From Scedosporium boydii (lineage: Eukaryota; Ascomycota; Sordariomycetes; Microascales; Microascaceae), in the NCBI GenBank assembly GCA_002221725.1, contig NJFT01000045.1:124001-188000 (forward strand): a stretch of DNA of 64,000 bases, given 5' to 3'. The notes below the pieces were generated by a model. The model was not told where the DNA came from. It searched no databases and worked only from the letters and a program-made list of their open reading frames with translations. Below are positions 55,963 to 64,000 of the stretch, piece after piece (position 1 is the stretch's first letter; each line of letters begins with the position of its first letter). Position numbers and translations under genes: made by a program.

Positions 55963-58146
55963 ATGACCCTCCGAAACCGCCCCGCCCAGATGGCCCTGCG
56001 CCGCTTCCGCACGCCCCTAGCGCCACCCGCGCGCTCCGGCACCGCCGCGGTGCTCCGAGCGGCGCAACAACAAGCGCGCTTCATGTCCGACATGGAGGGG
56101 AAGGATCGGCCGCCGTCCCACGAGGAGAAGACGGGCCGGTCGTTCCGCGGCCAGATGATGGGGAGCATCTCGCACCGGTTGAAGAGGGAGAAGGAGGAGA
56201 TGGAGAGGTGGTCGGAGCATAGGCAGAAGACGGCGGATAGCTCGAGGTGGAGCTTTACCTTTGGTGAGTTGAGCAAAATCAAGCTTGTTAGCATCTCAAT
56301 TGGAAAATGGAAGAAGTCCGTTGGCTGCTAACAATGGGCTGCTGCTTCCTTTAGCCCTCCTCTTCACAACCGGACTCTCGTACTACCTAGGCACCCTCTA
56401 CCCCCGCGAACCCGAATCAGACTCAACCCTCCCCCTCGAAAAGACCCAACCCCCCAAGCACCAAGCCAACGTCGAAAACCTCCAAGCCGCCTGGGCCGAC
56501 TTCGTCGCCATCCTCGGCAAAGAACACGTGAGCACCGCCGAGAACGACCTCCAGCACCACGCCACCTCTGTCTGGTCCTCGCACCCAGCCAAGCCCGACG
56601 AGAAACCCTTCCTCGTAGTCTACCCGTCTTCGACCGAGGAGGTCTCCGAGATCATGAAGATCTGCCACCAGCGCCGCCTGCCCGTCGTGGGGTTTAGCGG
56701 CGGCACCAGCCTCGAGGGCCACTTCACGCCGACGCGCGGAGGCGTCTGCGTCGATTTCGCGCGCATGAACAAGGTCGTTGCGCTGCACGAGGATGACCTC
56801 GACGTCGTCGTGCAGCCCGCCGTCGGGTGGGAGAGCCTCAACGATCAGCTCGCCGAGAGTAACTTGTTCTTCCCGCCCGATCCGGGCCCGGGCGCCATGA
56901 TCGGCGGGATGATCGGCACGGGGTGCAGCGGGACGAACGCCTACCGCTACGGAACCATGCGCGAGTGGGTTCTCTCGCTGACCGTTGTCCTCGCCGACGG
57001 CACCATCATCAAGACGCGCCAGCGCCCCCGTAAGAGCTCGGCGGGCTACGACCTCACCAAGCTCTTCATCGGCTCCGAAGGAACCCTCGGCCTCGTCACC
57101 GAAGCCACCCTCAAAGTAACCGTCAAACCCCCCCACACCTCCGTAGCCGTCGCCTCCTTCCCCTCCATCGGCCACGCGGCCAACTGCGTCGCCCAAGTCG
57201 TCGGCAAGGGCATCCCCATCGAGGCCATCGAGATCCTCGACGACAACCAGATGAAGTGCATCAACGACGCCGGCATGACGCAGCGCCGGTGGACCGAGGC
57301 GCCCACGCTCTTCTTCAAGTTCGCGGGGACGCCCGACGGCGTCAAGGAGCAGGTGGGCCAGGTGAAGAAGTTGGCGCGGGACACGGGCAGCGCCACGTTT
57401 GAGTTTGCGAGGAGCGAGGAGGAGCAGCATGATCTTTGGAGCGCGAGGAAGGAGGCGCTTTGGAGCGCTATGGCTGTGAGGAAGGAGGGGGATCATGTTT
57501 GGACGGGGGATGTGGCCGTGCCTATGAGCCGGTTGCCGCAGATTATTGAGGAGACGAAGCAAGACATGGTGAAGAGTGGGTTGTTTGGTACCATTGTCGG
57601 ACATGTTGGGGATGGCAACTTCCACAGTATGTCTTATCGTGACCCGGGTGTGTTCGGTTCGGGGATTTTGCTAACTGGCGTTCTAGTCATTCTAATGTAC
57701 GGCGACAAGGAGAGGCTAAAGGCCGAACACGTCGTCCACAAGATGGTCAAGCGAGCAATCGAGCTCGAAGGAACTGTAACGGTTTGTTTCCCCCCTCTTC
57801 AAACAAACCCAATTTATCACTCAATATCGATCCAAGTATGCTAAAACACAAATCCTCTAGGGCGAGCACGGCGTCGGTCTCGTAAAGAGAGACTATCTCC
57901 CCCACGAACTCGGAGAATCCACCGTAGACGCCATGAGAAAGGTAAGACCCCCAAAAAATGTTCTAAAATAAACAACCCTACCTCCTAAGCTAGACACACT
58001 CCCTCGACTTGTCATTTGCGCGGCTAAGCTAATTCACCATCGGCGCGAAACAGATCAAACAAGCCTTGGACCCCCTCTGCCTCCTCAACTGTGACAAGGT
58101 GGTGAGGATGCAGAAGCCTAAGGCCGGCGAGATCGCTGAGTGGTAA
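55963..58146 (+). CDS. dld1: D-lactate dehydrogenase (cytochrome), mitochondrial
   Basis: Exons are 55963-56263, 56355-57626, 57687-57781, 57861-57941 and 58054-58146, totalling 613 residues with consistent phase. The N-terminus is Arg-rich (RNRPAQMALRRFRTPLAPP), a mitochondrial leader, followed by a span LLFTTGLSYYLGTLY that would anchor it in the inner membrane. The FAD-binding domain has YPSSTEEVSEIMKICHQRRL, VVGFSGGTSLEGH, PPDPGPGAMIGGMIGTGCSG and FIGSEGTLGLV. The C-terminal half has HDLWSARKEALWS, GDVAVPMSRLPQIIEETK, GHVGDGNFH and GEHGVG. It oxidises D-lactate to pyruvate with FAD and passes electrons to cytochrome c. The final exons are small but needed: GEHGVG sits in exon 4. Confidence 0.93.
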
Positions 58147-59032
58147 AAAGGAGGAAAAATCAAACAGGAAGAGAAACGGAAACCTTTTTGTGTATATTTG
58201 ACCGGAAGGAGGATGGGGAACCCCGTGGAGGGAGAACAGGAGTTCGGTGGAACGGACTGATAGAATGACAGCATGTTTGAGGATGGCAGTCTAGATTTCT
58301 TGTCTACTCGGGATATATACATATATCTGGTTGTTTTTAATGTATGGAAAACGAAGCAATCAAACTATTTCAACTCCATATCCCCTCATCCAACGTCAGC
58401 CCGTTCATGCAAACACTCTCAGGATAGAGCAGCTCAGAAGACGCAGACTACAATGGAGGGTTACACTACGCTCGCTCCGAAGAACCAATTGTAGCAGCTC
58501 GCGAGATGCACCAGCAAGGATAGGAGTAAATGCATCATCATTAACCCCCAATTAGAACGAGCTAGCTAATGAAGAGTCGACATAAGCACAATGATTGAGT
58601 AAACAAATTGCGACAGGTAAACAAACATGATAGAGAGAGTGAATACGAAACACACTGTTCCCCGGTTTCCCTGTAAAAACAACTCCATGCCAATGATTTG
58701 CTCCGCGAGAAACCACGAGATGCCTCGCACTAAAGGTGAGAAAGGAAGAGTTATATATGCCTTGAAACGACCACGCCATCCCAGAATTCATAAGCCAATA
58801 AACCAAAGAAAAAGAAAGAAGAAAGAAGAAAAAAGAAGATGCGGACAAGCACCCGCGCCGAGCGCAAGGGATGTCGGCGCAATTGCCATCGTACACGTCC
58901 AGTGCACCCCAGCACGCATTCGGCCTTTCAGGTGTAGGTGATTTATGATAATCTCCTATAATACCATTTGCCAAACATTCCTCCCCTTGACGGGCAGCCA
59001 AAACACTCAAGGGAGGGGGAGGAGGAGAATGC
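58147..59032. other. intergenic between convergent genes
   Basis: A minus-strand frame at 58552-59046 runs through a purine-rich stretch and is not judged coding. The 3' untranslated regions of both neighbours likely fill most of it. Confidence 0.5.
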
Positions 59033-61511
59033 CTACGCTCCGCCAACCCTCGTCGCAGGCTTCATGCCTCTCCGGCCCAGAAGCGTTGCGCCGTCCAAGC
59101 TTAGCTCGAACGCACCCTTCTGTTTTTGCCTTTCCCTAACTTGCTGACGGGCGGCAGCGGCGACGGCGGCAGAGTGTTGGCCGTAGCCTTTCTCCTGTTG
59201 ATGAGCGGGGGCTTGTGTCCTTTCTCTTCCCCTCTCATGCTGGGTGTCTTGGTCTCGGATATTGGTGTTGCGCATGCTCGTTTCGAGGGATTTTGTGCCC
59301 GCTTGGCCCTGAATAACATCCGTACCCTCTTGCTCCTCATCTGCCTCGGCCACTTCGCTAAGGTGATCGGGCCCTCCAACTTTTATGCCAAGCTGTTTCC
59401 TCATTTTGGCCTCCTCTTCTTGCCTGTGCACCGCGTAGCTGACATCGAAGACTTCTCGGAGATTTACCGCGGCTGGTGACCTGAAGTCATATTTGGTTTC
59501 GCCGTCCACAACTTTACCGACTTCATATGCAGCCACACTCTCGAGTAGGATGTTCTTCTTTTCTTCCCTTGGAGTGGGTCCTGCTTGCCTGATCCACGGG
59601 TGGGCGAGGAACTCCTTGATGGTGTAGCGCTTGTCAGGATCAACGGTCAAGAGATGGCTGATGAGTTCCTGAGCAGATTTGGAAATGTCGTCCCACCACG
59701 GAGAGAGGAAAGTGTACTGGCCCTTCGCTACTTTTTCCGTAAGCGTTTCGATGCTTTCGTCATAGAATGGTGGGAATCCGCATAGGAGAGTGTACAGAAC
59801 ACAACCCAGAGCCCACATGTCAACTGACTTTGAGTAACGCTCATCCTTGACGATTTCGGGGGCTGTATACCCGACGGTACCGCAAGGGGTCATAGTCTGG
59901 CTTTCCCACACAACTTTGGACAGTCCGAAATCGGCGATTTTGATCTGACCAATGCCTCCGGCACCAACACCCCTGATAAACTCGCCCTCGTCAACCTTGT
60001 CCTCGTCCCCCGGTTGTTTTGGACGTGGGTGCTTCGCCGGTACAAACGGAATGGGGCTAAAAAGGATATTCTCCGGCTTGATGTCCCTACATTATACATG
60101 GTAAGCGACACGATCCGAGATCGTTCTTGGGGAAGCCAGTAATCGTAGCGAGCGAAGGAAATCCTCACACTGCGCACGAAGCTGGAACACTCTTCCCGCG
60201 ATGGCAACATGTCGACACACAAAAGCAGGGAGGCAAACGGCATCTCTAACATACCTGTGAACGACACCCTTTTCTTCATGAAGATATTCAAGAGCCTTGG
60301 CTACTTGAGTGATGACATGGCGAGACAAATCCTCGCTAAAGTAGGTAAGTCGGACAATCTGATGGAAAAGCTCACCGCCTGGCGCAAGCTCGAGGACGAT
60401 GTAATAGAATTCCTTCGACTCGGAAAACTCGATGAGTTTGACGATGTTGGGATGGTCCAGCTGCCGCATGATTTGGACCTCTTTCAAGATGTTGGCGCGC
60501 TATGCAAACGACAATGTAAGTATTCCAGTTCATCAACGTTGAGGTGCCACCTTTCAAGGACGAAACGAAGAGAAAAAAAAGAAGCAAGGAACAAAAAGAT
60601 GAAAGTTCCCGTCACTCGACAAAAAGAGCAGAGAGTGGTCTCAGGATGTGCGAGAAGAGCAAAAGAAATTCCGAGTAGAAATAAACAGCTAAGAAAATAT
60701 ATCCGCACCTCTGCAGCTTTGGGCTCCTTCTTGAAGTCAGGGTGGAGATGCCTGTTGCCCTATTCCATTGAAGAAACCCTTCTGGTTGGTAAAACCGAAA
60801 CGAAATAGGAAGGAATAAGAGGCGGGACGGTAGGAAAGGAAGAAGATGTCTTCTTCCATTTTAATTTTTCTTGGACAAGAGGAAAACGAGACCTGAGAGA
60901 CCCTCCCTATAGAGCGATTATATCTATAGGTTAGGCATCTCCGGCTGATAACTTACCTGCAGACTGTTCATCTCATACTTTCTCACAACCTTGATAGCCA
61001 CCTCGCCATGAATTTCGTGGCGGTCTTTGGCGCGGTAGACATTGCTGAAGGCACCATCACCCATTTTCTCGAGTAATTGCCATCGCTCAAGCGCGGGATA
61101 CTTCGGAAACTTGGATTTGCTCTCATTTTCCTCGGCTACCAGCTTGGCAATCTTAGACTCGTCTATCCGTTTAGACTTGGCGTTGACTACGGCTGGATCT
61201 GAGACAGCGTGATGGTGGATAATTTTGGCTGCCTGCCCAGTGGTGGGTACCTCCGGGTTTTTGGAGGCGTCATCGGCGGCAACACGAGCTTGCTTGCCTG
61301 CGCAGATTTGAGATGAGTTAGTATTTCCGCGGATAATTACGTCTCTGTGTTTTGTGCAATCAAGTCTCAAAGAAGACAATGGGAATGTCTTCGCTGAAGA
61401 TGCATCCCAGCAAAAGCGCGCTCCAAGACTCTGGAGGAAAACGGAAGGAAATGAAGTCATACCATGACGGATGAAATTTTTGAGTTGTTGTATCGTAGAC
61501 ATGGCGTTCAT
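59033..61511 (-). CDS. srk1: Srk1/Rck2-type MAPK-activated protein kinase
   Basis: Exons are 61463-61511, 60957-61297, 60255-60499 and 59033-60086, coding 562 residues with every phase consistent. The ATG at 61511 gives MNAMSTIQQLKNFIRHG; relatives often start at the second ATG (61502). The kinase domain opens WQLLEKMGDGAFSNVYRAKD, with VAIKVVRKY, LKEVQIMRQLDHPNIVKL and DIKPEN. A 40-residue insertion precedes KIADFGLSK, then CGTVGYTAPEIV. The C-terminal tail has Glu- and Gln-rich helices. In fission yeast Srk1, and in budding yeast Rck2, the kinase is activated by the stress MAPK Sty1/Hog1 and controls stress translation and mitotic entry. The gene symbol follows the family and is an inference. 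Confidence 0.88.
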
Positions 61512-64000
61512 GGGATCTCGCTCGCTCGGCTCGGCGAGCTGTTGATCTCGATGGCCTCTACGTCGTCACGCGGACAGCGGGAAGAAAAAAAAAGAAGATT
61601 CTATGATCTCGCGCTCTCTCTCTCCCCTGGAGGCGACGAGAGCAGGTGCGATCAAGCAGGAATCGATCGGGCCCCCTTTCTGTATTGCGCGGACAAGGAG
61701 GTTGAAAACCTGTTTTTTTCAGTCTTCCTTGTTTTAAGCCCTTTTCCCTCTTCTTTTACTCCCACGTATTTAATTGTTTGGCGGGACCAGAGATGCGGGC
61801 GGGGGGAAGGAGCTGGGGCGTCTTATTAAGCGCCGATGTTGGAGTCGATGACGTTCAAGGACACAATGGCCGAACCGGGGTTGTGGAAATGGCCTAATAG
61901 TGAGGTTAATTTTGGCGAACCAGTCTATCAAGTTGCAGGCGGAGTGAGGGCTGGAGGACGTAATCGTCAGGCCGAGGATAGGAACAGTGACAATAATGAT
62001 CTAACCGCTAGGGGCGATGACGGCAGTGGTCTGAAAATGGGATGGAAAGGGCTGAGTAAAAAGAAAAGCTTTGGAGCCTCGAGAGAAAGAAATACACACT
62101 AATAGAACGCCAATAGATACGCGAGAAAGGAGAAGAGAAAACTAGAGAGCGAGAGAAGGGAAGAAAAAACAAGCAGAATTAGGGGCTGGGTGTTGGTTGG
62201 GTAATAAGCATACGAACTGAGGAAAAGGGTGTCGTCGCCTTGCCTGTCGCATGCAAGAGGGGCGGAAAAGGATGGCCAAGAAGTCGGCCTTGGTTGCAGA
62301 GTGCGCTGGTAGAGATTGATGCCGGTCCAGTCGGGAATTGCGCTTGATCCAAGGTAGCAAAGTTCGCTATACCGGCAACCGCTAGTGATATAACAAATAT
62401 GGAGAGAGAGAGGTGTAAACCTTTAGGAACGGATCGTGATGTTGAGGAGGAAAGATAATGGATTGAGAATCGTCAAAAGGGGATGGGAATAAGAATTGGT
62501 TCAGGCTTCAAGCTTGGGATGGAGAAGCAGTTTCGAGGGGGAAGGAACAGACAGCAGACGGCCTGGGGGAAGGTGGAGGTCACAGAGTTGCCGTGGGATC
62601 AAATACGTTCGCATCAGACTGACGTTCTGACAAAAATTGGGAAAGCGGGACCATGGAGAACCACATATGAAGTAACAAAACCTACCTTTGACCACTGCCT
62701 TAGAAATCACAAGCGTGAAAGGCGAGGGGCGATCAACGCCCACTTTAATTGTACTGAGCGAGCCAACTTGTAGCTTCCACCAACGTCACAGTGTTCGGCG
62801 ACCAAGTGACATTGATCGGGGCGTCCGCATTGTACACTTTGTAGGGAAGGAAGCAAGGTCAGTGGTGTCGTCATTGAATTGACCAACTTAGCGCCCTGGT
62901 ACCAGTGGCTGCCAGCTTAGCTACTTCAGACGAAGTAGTGACCGTCAAGCTGTAGACTTTGGTACGCTTCACCGGAAGGTCCAAGTATCCAGACCCCCAG
63001 ACTATCCTGGCCTGTGACACCAAACCAAGGAAGGCACATTTCGCTACTTCTTCATCGGCGGCGCACCTCCCGCGGGGCACGGCTACCTCAAATAGGTAGC
63101 ATTAATCACGATGCAGGAGAGACATTCAATAGTGGCAGGCAGGCTCGCAAGCGGGCTATAGGAGGCAGGCTACGGAGTAAGACTAGAGCTCATCGATTAA
63201 ACCACGTTATTGCTGCAGAATGTGTTACCAGTCGTGGGAAGATGGGATGCAGAACAATGTGAGCATGGCACATGCTCCAACCAGATTGGGGATACAATTG
63301 CAAGCAAGGTCAGGTCCACGGGTACCTGCCTCGCTTCCTCGATTGCCATAACACTAGCCGAATCAGAGACTGCGCAAGAAAGAACAAAAAAGCAATTGCT
63401 GATATCTGGGTTCAGCCCAAGGACGCTAAGGAACTGGTTCCGCTTTTACAGCCATCCCCTCTCTTATTATTTTTCATATATGTTCTATTGTAGAATTTCA
63501 TCTGCTTTTCTTTTCATATTCTATTCCGCAGCCTTGCCTCTCTCTGTTGGTTCTCACCCGGACCAACCGGCAGCAGTAAGACTTGGCCAAGAGTTCTGGA
63601 GATCACCAGGTCTTTGTGATTGCGAATGCACGAGGACCATCTCACCACAAGTGGCAACAACCTAGACTCTACCTAAAAGAAACAAGGAGGGACCTTGACG
63701 AACATTTTATGTGGGTTTTTCCCAGTAGAAGCGGATAATCATCTGCTATCGGCTGGTCTGTCCTTGGCTCGGATTGCATTATATCCATCACTTGAAGACA
63801 GATGCACGAGAATCAAGGAAGACAAAGGAGGATGGCTTCCTAAATGTGAGTTCGGCGAGTCTAGAACATTAGCAAAAACATTCGCACCGTCGAATCCCTG
63901 TTATCAATGACGTCGCCCAAGACCCTTCCCCCCTCCAATCTACCATGTTTTTCTTGGGGTAGGTACCTGCGTACCCTATTAATACTTTGTAGGTCGCAGC
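61512..64000. other. terminal region with no supported genes
   Basis: The first few hundred bases are the promoter and leader of the Srk1-like gene. Open frames at 61464-61829, 62483-62773 and 63210-63665 have no family signal and overlap frames on the other strand. A GACGAAGTAGT motif lies near 62928. The window stops before any further recognisable gene. Confidence 0.45.

Noticed and set aside
56423..57625. 400-residue open frame on the minus strand
   Set aside because: It lies wholly antisense to the D-lactate dehydrogenase gene, whose product is well conserved; the frame is an effect of the GC-rich codons.
1..64000. Similarity of ACTTCGTA to part of the loxP arm
   Set aside because: Only about 8 bases match, copies are dispersed and lack the spacer and second arm; no site-specific recombinase is nearby.

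Overview
This window is nuclear DNA of a filamentous ascomycete, most likely a sordariomycete or close relative. The genes are split by short introns of about 55-200 nt with GTRAGT-type donors, CTAAC-like branch sites and YAG acceptors. The protein set is typical of Pezizomycotina: xylitol dehydrogenase, an HET-domain protein, a hydrolase-NB-ARC NLR, SEA-complex Rtc1, Kin4-like and Srk1-like kinases, and a secreted SGNH esterase. There are no operons. Gene models were built by hand from reading frames, splice motifs and family knowledge, and no search was run.

Layout. 0-3.6 kb: gene-poor, with a 40-bp hairpin tandem repeat, a 32-bp minisatellite and an intron-containing tRNA-Leu. 3.7-9.0 kb: a secreted DUF8021-like protein, an unrecognised multi-spanning membrane protein, and xylitol dehydrogenase with an unusual acidic N-terminal extension. 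9-15 kb: gene-poor, rich in a TACTTCGTA-type motif. 15-21 kb: a hypothetical three-exon gene, then an NLR (SesB-like alpha/beta-hydrolase plus NB-ARC plus helical tail) carrying a one-base frameshift. 21.6-29.9 kb: a UVRAG/Vps38-like autophagy protein convergent with Rtc1, then a secreted SGNH/GDSL esterase. 30-37.7 kb: largely empty. 37.8-41.4 kb: a Kin4-like kinase. 42.5-48.1 kb: an accessory block with an HET gene, a divergent CorA-like membrane gene ending in an AT-rich island, and an SRPK-like kinase pseudogene with an in-frame stop. 49.7-61.5 kb: a Vcx1-type Ca2+/H+ exchanger with a 3-nt micro-exon, a SPRY protein, D-lactate dehydrogenase (cytochrome) and an Srk1/Rck2-like kinase. 61.5-64 kb: nothing recognisable.

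Two themes stand out. One is housekeeping nutrient and stress control: Rtc1 and UVRAG, Kin4, Srk1, and Ca2+ exchange. The other is non-self recognition and its decay: an NLR with a frameshift, an HET gene, a CorA-like gene cut at an AT-rich segment, and a kinase with a nonsense codon. The most checkable novelties are the 3-nt exon in the exchanger gene, the extended xylitol dehydrogenase, and the two disrupted genes.
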